The notes: generated by a model not told the origin, from the letters alone. Shown: positions 26,742-37,003, counted from the stretch's first letter. The stretch: 64,000 nucleotides of DNA from Clostridium aquiflavi (GCF_031344075.1 NZ_JAVJAN010000006.1:36192-100191), one strand, 5' to 3'. Made by a program: numbers and translations.

Positions 26742-28802
26742 ATGTTTAGACGTTTTAAAAACAAAAAATTCTTATCGTCAATAGTAGCGTCAATGATGGT
26801 ATTTACTTTATTTACACCAATGACAGTAAAAGCAGATACTAAAACTGATACTAATAATGAAGTAGTTGACTTAACTGAAAACAAGACAACTAGTTCTAGT
26901 AAAGAAGCTCTTTTAGCCAAAGATGGTAACGTTAACTTGCAAATTTTAACAACTACAGATACTCATGGTAGATTCTTACCGTATGATTATGCTGTAAATG
27001 TTGCGGACAACTCAGGAAGCCTTGCACAAATATCAACAGCAGTTAATGAATTAAAAGCTAAAAATCCTAATAACACAATTGTTGTTGATGCAGGAGACAT
27101 TATCCAAGATAACTCAGAATCATTATTTATAAATGAGTCAAGTAATCCAATGATAGCTGCAATGAATAAAATAGGCTATGATACTTTTACTTTAGGAAAT
27201 CATGAATTTAATTATGGAATACCAGCATTAAAAAATATAATGAAACAATTTAATGGTACTGTACTAGGTGGAAATGTATATGATACAGATGGTAAAACAA
27301 GAATTGCAGCACCATATGCAATAGTTGAAAGAAGTGGAGTTAAGGTTGGAATAATAGGTATGGTAACACCTAATATTACTAAATGGGATTCTGCTAATTT
27401 AAAGGGTTATAAAGTTACTAATCCAGTAGACGAAACTAAGGCTGCAATTGCAGAACTTAAAAAGAAAAATGTAAATACAATAATTGCTGTTGATCATATT
27501 GGAGAAACTCAAGAATATGGCACAGACGGATCAAGTGCTATTGAAATATTAGAACAATGTCCAGAAATAACAGCTTTTGTAGCAGCACATTTCCATGTAA
27601 AAATAGCTGGTGATTATTATTATGATCATAAAATATACTCTTTAAATCCTAGTGATAATAAGGTTAAAGCAATAACAAAAGACGGAACTATCACTGAAGC
27701 AACTATAGCTGATTATAATAAAGCAAAAACTAATGGAACAGTAATAGTTGAAGCTTATAAATGGGCTAAAACTCTTGGTCAAATTAATATTAACTTAACT
27801 AAAAATTCTAAAGGTGAATATGTAGTTGCAGATAAATCAAAAGATATCACTACAGCTCTTTATGACATGGCACCTAAGAATGGAACAGCTGTACAAGTTG
27901 ATAATGAAATCGCAAAGTCATTAGAAAGTTATAATAAAAGAGCAATTGATGATGCTAATACACCTATTGGTACTTTAAAAGGTGGTAATTTAACACCTGC
28001 AAATGAAGTTAAGGGAATAGATCAAGCTAAAATTCAACCTACTCCAATGCTTAGTTTAATAAATGAAGTTCAAATGTATTATGGAGAAAAGGTAGCAAAT
28101 CATAAAATAGATGTTTCATCTGCTGCAGTATTTAAAGATGGACAAAATATATTAGAAGGACCAATAAAGAAGTGTGATACTGCTAATATATATAAATTTG
28201 ACAATACATTATATGCCCTTAAGATAACAGGAAGTCAACTTAAGAAATATATGGAATGGTCTTTTTCTTATTACAATAAGTACAATCCTGGAGATTTAAC
28301 AGTTTCATTTAATCCAAATACACCAGGATATAATTTTGATATGTTTGCTGGCGTAAAATATAATGTAGATATATCAAAAGATGCTGGAAATAGAATAGTT
28401 AATTTAACTAGAATGGATGGAAGCAAAATAAATGATTCAGATGAACTTTATTTAACAGTTAATAACTATAGAGGAGCAACTCAATTATTAACTCCTGGTG
28501 TTATCTTTAAAGAAGGTGAACAACTTCCAACACTTGTAGGAAAATCAGAAGAAACAGCAGGTTTAGGTGAAGGAAGAATAAGAGAGTTAATTGGAGAATA
28601 TATTAAAGATGTTAAAGGTGGAACTATAACTCCTAGATGTGATAATAACTGGAGTATTATAGGTAACAATTGGGATAAAGAACAAAGAAAAGCAGCAGTT
28701 AAATGTATTAATAATGGAAGCGTAACTTTATCTGGCGTTGCAGAAGAACAAACATCTTCTAATGCAAAATCTGTAACTTGGGATGACGTAAAAGGCAAAT
28801 AA
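26742..28802 (+). CDS. Secreted bifunctional metallophosphatase/5'-nucleotidase
   Basis: 686 residues. Residues 1-31 are a signal peptide (basic RRFKNKKF start, hydrophobic core, cleavage near VKADT). The N-terminal metallophosphatase domain shows TTDTHGRF, DAGDIIQDN, LGNHEFNYG and VAAHFHV. The last is GHSH in most relatives, so the fifth metal site is slightly unusual. The C-terminal 5'-nucleotidase domain (about 400-640) has the FDNTLYALKITGSQL segment and the YNFDMFAGVKY substrate loop. It resembles CpdB/YfkN cyclic-nucleotide phosphodiesterases and should release phosphate or nucleosides outside the cell. No LPxTG anchor. GGAGG is ten bases from the ATG. Confidence 0.9.
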   Translation: MFRRFKNKKFLSSIVASMMVFTLFTPMTVKADTKTDTNNEVVDLTENKTTSSSKEALLAKDGNVNLQILTTTDTHGRFLPYDYAVNVADNSGSLAQISTAVNELKAKNPNNTIVVDAGDIIQDNSESLFINESSNPMIAAMNKIGYDTFTLGNHEFNYGIPALKNIMKQFNGTVLGGNVYDTDGKTRIAAPYAIVERSGVKVGIIGMVTPNITKWDSANLKGYKVTNPVDETKAAIAELKKKNVNTIIAVDHIGETQEYGTDGSSAIEILEQCPEITAFVAAHFHVKIAGDYYYDHKIYSLNPSDNKVKAITKDGTITEATIADYNKAKTNGTVIVEAYKWAKTLGQININLTKNSKGEYVVADKSKDITTALYDMAPKNGTAVQVDNEIAKSLESYNKRAIDDANTPIGTLKGGNLTPANEVKGIDQAKIQPTPMLSLINEVQMYYGEKVANHKIDVSSAAVFKDGQNILEGPIKKCDTANIYKFDNTLYALKITGSQLKKYMEWSFSYYNKYNPGDLTVSFNPNTPGYNFDMFAGVKYNVDISKDAGNRIVNLTRMDGSKINDSDELYLTVNNYRGATQLLTPGVIFKEGEQLPTLVGKSEETAGLGEGRIRELIGEYIKDVKGGTITPRCDNNWSIIGNNWDKEQRKAAVKCINNGSVTLSGVAEEQTSSNAKSVTWDDVKGK

Positions 28803-28878
28803 AATAGAATTTATTTTAAGTAAAATTTCAGTAGAATTTTTAAACACATACTTAAGATAGAGCTAAAATAAAAACATT

Positions 28879-28931
28879 GTAAAGTCATAGAGATACTGTA
28901 AGTTACTCCCTATGACTTTACTTGATTTTAA
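28879..28931 (+). terminator. Terminator after the 5'-nucleotidase gene
   Basis: A 12-bp perfect stem (GTAAAGTCATAG at 28879-28890, CTATGACTTTAC at 28910-28921), then TTGATTTTA. Confidence 0.8.
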
Positions 28932-28960
28932 ACATAATATTTTTTACAGTAGGAGTAATT

Positions 28961-30136
28961 ATGAAAAAAATAGATAGAAACAAATATGCATGCATAATTA
29001 TATTAGCAATAATGGTATTAGGATTATTCACATTTTCAACTATACAAGCTAATAAACAAGAACTTAATATTAATAAAAATTATTCCTTTGCAAAAGCAAG
29101 AGTGGATAAAATAACTTATGATAATATATATGAATTAGATGATGAAAGCAAAAATGTATTAGAAACTAAGCAAGAATTTGAAATTACAATACTTGATGGT
29201 GAACATGTAGGAGAAAAATATAAAATAAGAAATACAATAGAATCTATAGATATGCATCGAATAATTGTTAGTGAAGATGATGAAATAGTAATAAACTATA
29301 CTGTTTCAAATGAAGGTCAAATAAATTCAATACATTTATATGAGATGGTTAGAGAAAATTACTTATATCTTCTAATAGGAATATTTATGTTTTCTGTAAT
29401 TTTAATTTGTGGTAAGAAGGGTGCTAAATCTATATTAACTTTGATTTTTACAAGTTTCATGATAATAAAAGTTTTACTTCCAATATTAATAAGTGGATTT
29501 AATCCACTAATAGCAACCCTAGTAGTTTGTATTTTAACGGTGGCATCCTCTTTATTTTTTATAAATGGAATAAATAAAAAAACAATAATCTCAATAATTG
29601 GAACAATTGGTGGAATTGTAATTGCAACTATTATGGCGATTATTATAGGAAATATGTGTAAAATAACAGGCCTTGCAGAAACTGAATCACAAATGATTGC
29701 ATATTCTAATTCTAGTTTAGGTCTTAATTTTAAACATATAATGTTTTCAGCAATTATAATTGGTTCTTTAGGCGCTGTTATGGATGTTAGTGTTTCAATT
29801 ACTTCTGCCATGGATGAAGTATTACAAATAAAAAACAATATAAGTAAAAAAGATTTTATAAAAAGTGGTATGAATATTGGTAAAGATATTATAGGGGCTA
29901 TGTCTAATACTTTAATTCTAGCTTATGCAGGCGGAGCCTTCAGCTTAATATTTTTACTTGCTGCTCAAAAAATGACATATACTAATATTATTAATATGGA
30001 AATAATATCTACAGAAATAATAACAGCTTTTGCAGGAAGTCTTGGTCTTGTTTGGACTGTGCCAATTACGGTATTTGCAATGGCTACTTTAGTTTTTAGA
30101 AATAATAAACAAAATAAAATTAAACCTATGAAATAG
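28961..30136 (+). CDS. YibE/F-like membrane protein
   Basis: 391 residues. One N-terminal membrane helix is followed by an extracytoplasmic domain (about 35-125, with DGEHVGEKYKIRN), then at least seven helices from residue 135 (VILICGKKGAKSI, GTIGGIVIATIMAII, SAIIIGSLGAVMDVSVS). The GAVMDVSVS segment is characteristic of the YibE/F family, of unknown function and possibly a transporter. The ATG at 28961 follows AGGAG by six bases; the open frame to 28922 overlaps the terminator and was rejected. Confidence 0.82.
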   Translation: MKKIDRNKYACIIILAIMVLGLFTFSTIQANKQELNINKNYSFAKARVDKITYDNIYELDDESKNVLETKQEFEITILDGEHVGEKYKIRNTIESIDMHRIIVSEDDEIVINYTVSNEGQINSIHLYEMVRENYLYLLIGIFMFSVILICGKKGAKSILTLIFTSFMIIKVLLPILISGFNPLIATLVVCILTVASSLFFINGINKKTIISIIGTIGGIVIATIMAIIIGNMCKITGLAETESQMIAYSNSSLGLNFKHIMFSAIIIGSLGAVMDVSVSITSAMDEVLQIKNNISKKDFIKSGMNIGKDIIGAMSNTLILAYAGGAFSLIFLLAAQKMTYTNIINMEIISTEIITAFAGSLGLVWTVPITVFAMATLVFRNNKQNKIKPMK

Positions 30137-30372
30137 AAAAAAATGTGAATAGTGAGAGTAATAATGTAAATAATAATAATATGCATAAACAGAATTCTCA
30201 ATATGTAATTAATGATTTACATAATAAAGGTGATTAGCTATTAATATGTGGATTAGTGAAGTTAAATAGAATATTTTTAGTTCTTGTAAATAAATTTAAA
30301 AGAAATAGAGTATAAAATTGTAAAAATATCAATAATTAATTTAAATATTTACAATAGTTTTAAGACCATGAA
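30137..30372. other. Intergenic stretch before the ileS promoter
   Basis: 236 bp of AT-rich sequence between the YibE/F gene and the ileS promoter. I see no ORF with a ribosome site, no clear hairpin with a T tail and no repeat-family copy. Confidence 0.5.
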
Positions 30373-30401
30373 TTGACATTTAAAAATTGTTAATATATAA
30401 T
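30373..30401 (+). promoter_or_regulatory. Consensus sigma-A promoter of ileS
   Basis: TTGACA at 30373-30378, 17-bp spacer, TATAAT at 30396-30401: a perfect consensus pair just before the T-box leader. Confidence 0.9.
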
Positions 30402-30407
30402 GTTACA

Positions 30408-30668
30408 ATAAAAAGAAAAGACTTTGATTAGGAAAAGTAACTTAGACTTAACTTTTAGAGAATAGCTGGTTGGTGCAAAGCTATAGGGAAGCTAAGAGAA
30501 GATCACCTAGGAGTTGGAAACTGAAAGGCATTTATGTTTATTAAGTTGTCACGTGGCCTGCGTTAAAGGATAGAGTATGTAAGTACTTGAACTAAACACT
30601 ATTAATAAAGTGTTAGCCTTAGGTGGTTTGCGATTTTAACTTCGTCCTGTGGGATGGAGTTTTTTTTA
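30408..30668 (+). ncRNA. T-box leader of ileS
   Basis: Stem I elements are visible (AGAGAATAGCTGGTTGGTGCAA, with the distal loop motifs), a specifier region GAAGATCACC giving the isoleucine codon ATC, and the T-box antiterminator around TTAGGTGGTTTGCG, whose TGGT can pair with the tRNA acceptor end. The terminator is AACTTCGTCC (30638-30647) with GGATGGAGTT followed by a T8 run. Uncharged tRNA-Ile should promote read-through. The T-box sequence itself departs from AGGGTGGNACCGCG in the flanks. Confidence 0.9.
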
Positions 30669-30725
30669 TATTAAATTTTAAAAAGTAATAATGAAAAAGT
30701 ACTAATTATGAAAGGGGAAAATAAA

Positions 30726-33700
30726 ATGTATAAAAAAGTTGATTCTTCAAAAAGTTTTGTAAATATGGAACAAGATGTAGCAAAACTATGGAATGAAAAA
30801 AACATTATAAAAAAGAGTTTTGACTCAAATCAAGATGGTGAATATTTTACTTTTTATGATGGCCCTCCAACAGCAAACGGAAAGCCACATGTTGGTCATA
30901 TATTAACAAGAGTTATGAAAGATATAATCCCAAGATATAAAGTTATGAAGGGTTATAAAGTAATAAGAAAAGCAGGTTGGGATACTCATGGTCTTCCAGT
31001 TGAACTTGAAATAGAAAAGAAACTTGGTATTTCAGGAAAAGGACAAATCGAAGAATATGGTGTAGAGAAATTCGTTAAGGAATGTAAAGAAAGCGTATTT
31101 ACATATGTTAGCATGTGGGAAAAGATGACTGAACAAATTGGTTATTGGGTTGATATGGAGCATCCATACGTAACTTACCACAATCCATATATTGAATCAG
31201 TATGGTGGGCTTTAAAACAAATGTGGGATAAGGAACTTTTATATGAAGGACATAAGGTAATGCCTTACTGCCCAAGATGTGGAACAGCTCTTTCATCTCA
31301 TGAAGTTGCTCAAGGATATAAAGATGTTAAGGACTTAACTGCTATTGCTAAGTTCAAAGTAGTAGGAGAAGAAAACAAGTTTATATTAGCTTGGACAACA
31401 ACTCCATGGACATTACCATCAAATTTAGCTCTTTGTATAAATAAAGCTTACACATATATAGAAGCAAAAGTGGAAGAAGAAGTTTATGTATTAGCTAAAG
31501 ATTTAGCTGATAAAGTTCTTGGAGAAGATTACGAAATAATAAGAGAATTCAAAGGAACAGAACTTCTTGGAACTAAATATGAACAATTAATGCCTTTTGG
31601 TAAAGTTGAAGGAAAAGCTTTTGAAGTAATTCATGGCGATTATGTAACATTAACAGATGGTACTGGTATAGTTCATATAGCACCAGCTTATGGTGAAGAC
31701 GATAGTTTAGTTGCTAAAGCAAATGGAATAGCTTTTATCAATTTAGTTGATAAAGAAGGTAAATTCGTAGAAGAAGTTACTCCATGGGCAGGTAAATTTG
31801 TTAAGAAGTGTGATGATAGTATTTGCAAATGGCTTGAAGAAAATAATAAGTTATTTAAAACTGCAAGACATCTTCACTCATATCCACATTGTTGGAGATG
31901 TGACACACCACTTCTTTACTATCCAAAAGAAAGTTGGTTTGTAAGAATGACATCTCTAAGAGATAAACTTTTAGAGAATAATAACAAGATTAATTGGTGC
32001 CCTGATAACATTAGAACAGGTAGATTTGGTAAGTTCTTAGAAAATGTTATTGACTGGGGTATTTCAAGAGATAGATATTGGGGAACTCCACTTCCGATTT
32101 GGGAATGTGAATGCGGACACAAAGAATGTATAGGAAGTATTGCAGAACTTAAGGAAAAAGGAATTAATGTACCAGAAGATATAGAACTTCATAAACCTTA
32201 TATAGACAATGTACATTTAAAATGTGCTCATTGTGGTAAGGAAATGAAGAGAACTAAGGAAGTTATTGACTGTTGGTTTGATTCAGGATCAATGCCATTT
32301 GCTCAATTGCACTATCCGTTTGAAAATAAAGAATTATTTGAACAAAACTATCCAGCTCAATTTATATCAGAAGCTGTTGACCAAACAAGAGGTTGGTTCT
32401 ATACATTACTAGCAATTTCAACTGCTGTATTTGATAGAAATCCATTTGAAAATTGTATTGTTTTAGGTCATGTTCTTGATAAGAAGGGCTTAAAGATGTC
32501 AAAATCTAAGGGTAATGTTGTAGATCCTTTTGAAGTTTTATCTTCTCAAGGTGCAGATGCTACAAGATGGCATTTCTATACTGCAAGTGCTCCATGGCTT
32601 CCAACTAGATTCTCAACTGATGATGTAGGAGAATCTCAAAGAAAGTTTTTAAGTACTTTATGGAATGTATATTCATTCTATGTGTTATATGCAGATATAG
32701 ATTCATTCAATCCATTAGAATATGCTGACTTTAAGTCTGAAAATGTAATGGATAAGTGGATAATGTCTAAGTTAAATACATTAATTAAAACTGTTGATGA
32801 GAAGTTAAATTCTTATGATATAACTGCAGCAGCATTAAGTATTGAAGAATTTACTGATGAATTATCTAACTGGTATGTAAGGAGAAATAGATCTAGATAC
32901 TGGACAGAAACTGTTAATGATGACAAAATAGGAGCATATGTAACTTTATATAGAGTTCTTGTTACTTTATCAAAGGTTGCAGCACCATTTGTACCATTTG
33001 TAACAGAAGAAATTTATCAAAACTTAGTAGTTAATTTAGATAATGCAGCAGAAGAAAGTATTCACTTAACTAGATGGCCACAAGTTGATGAAAGTGCTAT
33101 AAACAAGGAATTAGAAAAAGAAATGGATTTAGCTTACACAATAGTTAAGCTTGGTAGAAGTGCTAGAAATGGTGCTAATATTAAGAACAGACAGCCACTT
33201 TCAGAAATTTTAGTTTCTATAGCATCACTTCCTGAATATTATGGTGATATTATAACTAATGAGTTAAATATTAAAGAAATTCAATTTGGTGCAGATCTTT
33301 CAGAACATGTTAACTTTGAACTTAAGCCAAATTTACCTGTACTTGGTAGAACTTATGGTAAGTTAATACCTGGAATCAGAAAAGAAATAGCTGCTAGAAA
33401 CCAAATGGAATTAGCTCAAAAGATTAAGGGCGGAGACGTTGAAGTTATAAACGTTGATGGAACTGAAATTGAGTTAAATTCAGAAAGTATTCTTGTAACT
33501 ATGCAAGGTTTAGAAGGATATGCTTTTGCTGGTGAAGGTGAAATTGGTGTTGTTCTTGATACTCATATTACTGATGAGTTAAGAGAAGAAGGCCATGTAA
33601 GAGAAGTTATTTCTAAAATACAAAACATGAGAAAAGATAAAGGCTTTGAAGTAGCTGATAAGATAAAACTTTATGTAGCTAACAACGAGTTATTATTAGA

Positions 33701-33836
33701 TATAATTAAAAAATTCTCAGAAACAATAAAGAAAGAAACTTTAACTTCCGATATTATTTATAATGAAACTTGTGATTATACACAAACTATTATAAATGGT
33801 GAAAACTTAGATATGACAGTTGAGGTTGTTAAGTAA
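30726..33836 (+). CDS. ileS: Isoleucyl-tRNA synthetase (type 2, ~1036 residues)
   Basis: Charges tRNA-Ile. HIGH motif is HVGH at residues 55-58 and KMSKS at 590-594; an editing (CP1) domain lies between and an anticodon-binding region follows from about 680. Length near 1036 and the N-terminal DGPPTANGKPHVGH signature point to the eukaryote-like type 2 IleRS, the class associated with reduced mupirocin sensitivity, rather than the 920-residue type. I choose ATG 30726, because AAAGGGG (30711-30717) lies between it and the ATG at 30708. Confidence 0.96.
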   Translation: MYKKVDSSKSFVNMEQDVAKLWNEKNIIKKSFDSNQDGEYFTFYDGPPTANGKPHVGHILTRVMKDIIPRYKVMKGYKVIRKAGWDTHGLPVELEIEKKLGISGKGQIEEYGVEKFVKECKESVFTYVSMWEKMTEQIGYWVDMEHPYVTYHNPYIESVWWALKQMWDKELLYEGHKVMPYCPRCGTALSSHEVAQGYKDVKDLTAIAKFKVVGEENKFILAWTTTPWTLPSNLALCINKAYTYIEAKVEEEVYVLAKDLADKVLGEDYEIIREFKGTELLGTKYEQLMPFGKVEGKAFEVIHGDYVTLTDGTGIVHIAPAYGEDDSLVAKANGIAFINLVDKEGKFVEEVTPWAGKFVKKCDDSICKWLEENNKLFKTARHLHSYPHCWRCDTPLLYYPKESWFVRMTSLRDKLLENNNKINWCPDNIRTGRFGKFLENVIDWGISRDRYWGTPLPIWECECGHKECIGSIAELKEKGINVPEDIELHKPYIDNVHLKCAHCGKEMKRTKEVIDCWFDSGSMPFAQLHYPFENKELFEQNYPAQFISEAVDQTRGWFYTLLAISTAVFDRNPFENCIVLGHVLDKKGLKMSKSKGNVVDPFEVLSSQGADATRWHFYTASAPWLPTRFSTDDVGESQRKFLSTLWNVYSFYVLYADIDSFNPLEYADFKSENVMDKWIMSKLNTLIKTVDEKLNSYDITAAALSIEEFTDELSNWYVRRNRSRYWTETVNDDKIGAYVTLYRVLVTLSKVAAPFVPFVTEEIYQNLVVNLDNAAEESIHLTRWPQVDESAINKELEKEMDLAYTIVKLGRSARNGANIKNRQPLSEILVSIASLPEYYGDIITNELNIKEIQFGADLSEHVNFELKPNLPVLGRTYGKLIPGIRKEIAARNQMELAQKIKGGDVEVINVDGTEIELNSESILVTMQGLEGYAFAGEGEIGVVLDTHITDELREEGHVREVISKIQNMRKDKGFEVADKIKLYVANNELLLDIIKKFSETIKKETLTSDIIYNETCDYTQTIINGENLDMTVEVVK

Positions 33837-33849
33837 TAATACATTTAAT

Positions 33850-33892
33850 AGGCTAGAATCTAAGTTACTACTTTTGACTCTAGCCTTTTATC
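33850..33892 (+). terminator. Terminator after ileS
   Basis: AGGCTAGAATC (33850-33860) pairs with GACTCTAGCCT (33876-33886), one mismatch, followed by TTTA. Confidence 0.8.
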
Positions 33893-33942
33893 AATAAATA
33901 GTAGTTTATATAATTACTTTAAAATATAAAGGAGGAATGGTT

Positions 33943-34941
33943 ATGGCAGCTTCTATTAAGGACGTTGCAAGAGAAGCGGGAGTTTCGATAGCAACAGTTT
34001 CTAGAGTGTTAAACGATATTGATGTGGTTAATGAAGATACTAAAAAGAAAGTATTGGATGCAATAAAATTATTAGGATATAGACCTAATATAATAGCTAG
34101 AAGTTTAAAAACACAAAAAACAAAAACTATAGGTATACTATTACCTGATGTATCAAATCAACTTTACCCAGAAATAGTAAGAGGAGCCGAAGATGTTTCT
34201 AATATATATGATTACAATGTAATCTTATGTAATTCAGATTTAGATATAGAAAAAGAAAAAGAATATTTAAGAGTTCTTAAAGAAAAAATGGTAGATGGAG
34301 TGCTTTATATGAGTAGTTCACTTCAAGAAGAAATTTTAGAATTGATTAATGAATTAAATTTAAAAACTGTTCTTGTTGAAACTAAAGATAAAGAAAGCAG
34401 ATTACCAAGTGTTACAATAGACAATATAAAAGGAAGTTATGATAGCACAAAGTATTTAATAGGAAAAGGTCTTAGAAATATTGCTTTTATAGGAACTGAA
34501 AAGAATCATATGAATGCTTGGGGAGATAGATACATAGGATACGAAAAAGCTCTTAAAGAAGACGGCATTGAATTAGATCAAGAATTAGTATACTTAGATA
34601 CAGTAAAAGTAAAAACAGGATATGATGCTATTGATGAATTCATAAGTAAAAATAAAAAATTTGATGGAATTGTATGTGCATCAGATGAAATTGCTATGGG
34701 AGCAATAAATAGATTAAGAGAAAAAGGATATGAAATTCCTAAAGATGTTAGTGTTATAGGATTTAATGATAACTATGCAGCTTCAATTTTCTATCCAAAG
34801 ATAACAACTATTTCTCAACCAACATATGATATGGGATCAGTTGCAATGAGAATGTTAATAAAAATCTTAAATGATAAAGAGCTAGAAACAGCTCATTATG
34901 TTTTAGAACATGAATTAGTAGAAAGAGATAGTACAATTTAA
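33943..34941 (+). CDS. ccpA: LacI-family regulator, probable CcpA
   Basis: 332 residues. Residues 3-50 form the LacI helix-turn-helix and hinge (IKDVAREAGVSIATVSRVLN, then GYRPNIIARSL), followed by the periplasmic-binding-protein-like core. The sequence is close to CcpA in the DNA-binding half, and ileS-ccpA adjacency is as in C. acetobutylicum as I recall it. If correct, with HPr-Ser-P it represses cre-bearing catabolic genes; a cre-like site stands before glpF in this window. ATG 33943 is eight bases after AAAGGAGG; the ATG at 33937 is too near. Confidence 0.75.
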   Translation: MAASIKDVAREAGVSIATVSRVLNDIDVVNEDTKKKVLDAIKLLGYRPNIIARSLKTQKTKTIGILLPDVSNQLYPEIVRGAEDVSNIYDYNVILCNSDLDIEKEKEYLRVLKEKMVDGVLYMSSSLQEEILELINELNLKTVLVETKDKESRLPSVTIDNIKGSYDSTKYLIGKGLRNIAFIGTEKNHMNAWGDRYIGYEKALKEDGIELDQELVYLDTVKVKTGYDAIDEFISKNKKFDGIVCASDEIAMGAINRLREKGYEIPKDVSVIGFNDNYAASIFYPKITTISQPTYDMGSVAMRMLIKILNDKELETAHYVLEHELVERDSTI

Positions 34942-34962
34942 ATAAAAGGTATTATTATAAGT

Positions 34963-35009
34963 AAGATGCAATAAAAGTATTAAGTTATTTTATTGCACCT
35001 TATTTTTAT
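34963..35009 (+). terminator. Terminator after the ccpA-like gene
   Basis: AAGATGCAATAAAA (34963-34976) pairs with TTTTATTGCACCTT (34988-35001), one A/C mismatch, followed by ATTTTTAT. Confidence 0.88.
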
Positions 35010-35061
35010 ATAATAAATACGGTTTTTATAGATAAAATATATTTAAGGAGGACGTGAATTA

Positions 35062-35487
35062 ATGAAAAAAAGGGTACTTGTGTGCTTTTTAATAATAATA
35101 GTTATTTTGTTAGCAGGATTTTTTGTTAATAAGAAAAATTCAAAAGTCACAGAAGAAGAATTTAGTTATAAATTAGAATATGTTAAATCACTTAATGATA
35201 TAGACAAGTCATTACCAACAGTTATATTTTTTAAAGGATTAATAAATAAAGAAGAAAGCTTAGAGTCTGAGATAATGTTAAAGGATTTGAAAGATGAGAT
35301 TAATTTTAACTTAGTCCATATAAGCTTAGATTATGTAACTAACGAAGAACAACAAAATCTTATAGATAAATATAATATTACTGAAGTTCCTACTATAGTC
35401 GTACAAGATAAGCATCAAATTGACATAGCAACTTATAATCATATTACATACGAAAAACTTAAAGAATTAGTTAAAGGTTTAATTTAA
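35062..35487 (+). CDS. Membrane-anchored thioredoxin-fold protein lacking the CxxC motif
   Basis: 141 residues: one N-terminal membrane helix (about 5-22), a short charged linker, and a thioredoxin-like fold from about residue 37. Support comes from PTVIFFKG at the strand that normally precedes CxxC, and YNITEVPTIVVQD with the cis-proline strand. The redox cysteines are absent (the only Cys is in the membrane helix), so it should not be a disulfide reductase; a binding or scaffold role is more likely. AAGGAGG precedes the ATG. Confidence 0.65.
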   Translation: MKKRVLVCFLIIIVILLAGFFVNKKNSKVTEEEFSYKLEYVKSLNDIDKSLPTVIFFKGLINKEESLESEIMLKDLKDEINFNLVHISLDYVTNEEQQNLIDKYNITEVPTIVVQDKHQIDIATYNHITYEKLKELVKGLI

Positions 35488-35611
35488 AAGTTTACATTTA
35501 GTTTAAATCAATGTAATTAGCGTGAAATATTGAATTGTAAAATTTTTTACTAAATGTTAGAATGATTAGTATTGTAATTATAAGAATTATACAAAAAGAG
35601 GAGGAATTTTA

Positions 35612-36991
35612 TTGAACGATCAAAAGAGATTAGGAGAAATCGGAATAGGAAAATTATTATTAGAATTTTCAATACCAGCTATTGTTGGAATGTTAGTAAT
35701 TACTTTATATAATATAATTGATAGAATTTATATAGGCAATATTCCTGAAATAGGGAATTTAGCGATAACTGGAGTTGGGATAACATTGCCTATTATGACA
35801 ATTGTTATGGCATTTGGTATGTTAGTTGGAATAGGGACAGCTACAAGAATATCAATTAAATTAGGTGAACATGATAAAGAAAGTGCAGAACATCATTTAG
35901 GAAATGCATTTACATTAATAATAATAATAAGTATATTATTAACTGTAGTAGGATTAATTTTTATGCGTCCACTTTTAATTATGTTTGGAGCAAGTGTAAA
36001 CACTATAGGTTATGCAGTTGATTATATTAGAATAATATTTATTGGAACTATATTTAATATGATTGGTTTTGGTTTAAATCACTCTATAAGAAGTGATGGA
36101 AGTCCTAAAGTTGCCATGCTTTCAATGCTAATAGGAGCAATTATAAATATAATATTAGATCCAATATTTATATTTGTACTAGATCTTGGAGTAGCAGGCG
36201 GAGCAATTGCCACTGTAATTTCTCAAATAGTATCAGCTATATGGATTTTATACTACTTTACTAAAGGTAAGGGTATACTTAAAATAAGAAGAAAATATCT
36301 AAAATTAAATAAAAAAGTTGTTGTTAGCATATTTTTAATTGGTATGAGTCCATTTAGTATGCAAGTTGCTCAATGTGCAGTACAAGTAATTTCAAATAAT
36401 TCTCTTCAAATGTATGGAGGAGATGCTGCAATTGGAGCTATGACAATAATAAATAGTTTAGTTATGATATTTTTAATGCCTATTTTTGGATTGAATCAAG
36501 GTATGCAACCAATTGTAGGTTATAATTTTGGAGCTAAAAAATATGATAGAACTAAAAAGACATTAAAATATACAGCAATAGTAGCTACTGTAATAGTAAC
36601 AATAGGATTTATAGTTGTAGAAACAATACCTGAATTATTAATTTCAATATTTAATAGAGATCCAGAGCTTTTAAGAATTGGTACATCAGGAATGAGAATC
36701 TTCTTGGTTATGCTACCATTAATAGGAGCTCAAATAGTAACAACAAATTATTTCCAATCAATAGGTAAAGTCAAAGTTTCAATGTTTTTAAGTTTATTAA
36801 GACAAGTTATAATCTTAATACCATTTTTAATAATAATTCCAAAATTCATTGGATTAACAGGAGTATGGGTTGCTGGAGCAGCTTCTGATTTGATTTCATC
36901 ATTAATAACATTAATAGTATTCTTAAGATATAATAATAATTTAAAAAAAGATTCAATTAAGAAGAGCAGTACTCAAGTATTAGAAGCTTAA
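35612..36991 (+). CDS. MATE-family multidrug/cation antiporter
   Basis: 459 residues with about twelve membrane helices in two similar halves. N-terminal LGEIGIGKLLLEFSIPAIVGM and the mid-protein GFGLNHSIRSDGSPK and NQGMQPIVGYNFGAKKYDR are MATE signatures. It would export cationic compounds against a sodium or proton gradient; the substrate is unknown. It starts at TTG 35612 after AGAGGAGG. The gene stands alone between terminators. Confidence 0.92.
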   Translation: MNDQKRLGEIGIGKLLLEFSIPAIVGMLVITLYNIIDRIYIGNIPEIGNLAITGVGITLPIMTIVMAFGMLVGIGTATRISIKLGEHDKESAEHHLGNAFTLIIIISILLTVVGLIFMRPLLIMFGASVNTIGYAVDYIRIIFIGTIFNMIGFGLNHSIRSDGSPKVAMLSMLIGAIINIILDPIFIFVLDLGVAGGAIATVISQIVSAIWILYYFTKGKGILKIRRKYLKLNKKVVVSIFLIGMSPFSMQVAQCAVQVISNNSLQMYGGDAAIGAMTIINSLVMIFLMPIFGLNQGMQPIVGYNFGAKKYDRTKKTLKYTAIVATVIVTIGFIVVETIPELLISIFNRDPELLRIGTSGMRIFLVMLPLIGAQIVTTNYFQSIGKVKVSMFLSLLRQVIILIPFLIIIPKFIGLTGVWVAGAASDLISSLITLIVFLRYNNNLKKDSIKKSSTQVLEA

Positions 36992-37003
36992 GTTTTATAT
37001 AAA

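Noticed and set aside
29359..29838. 159-codon minus-strand ORF within the YibE/F gene
   Set aside because: Mirror of a hydrophobic coding region; no ribosome site and no recognisable protein pattern.
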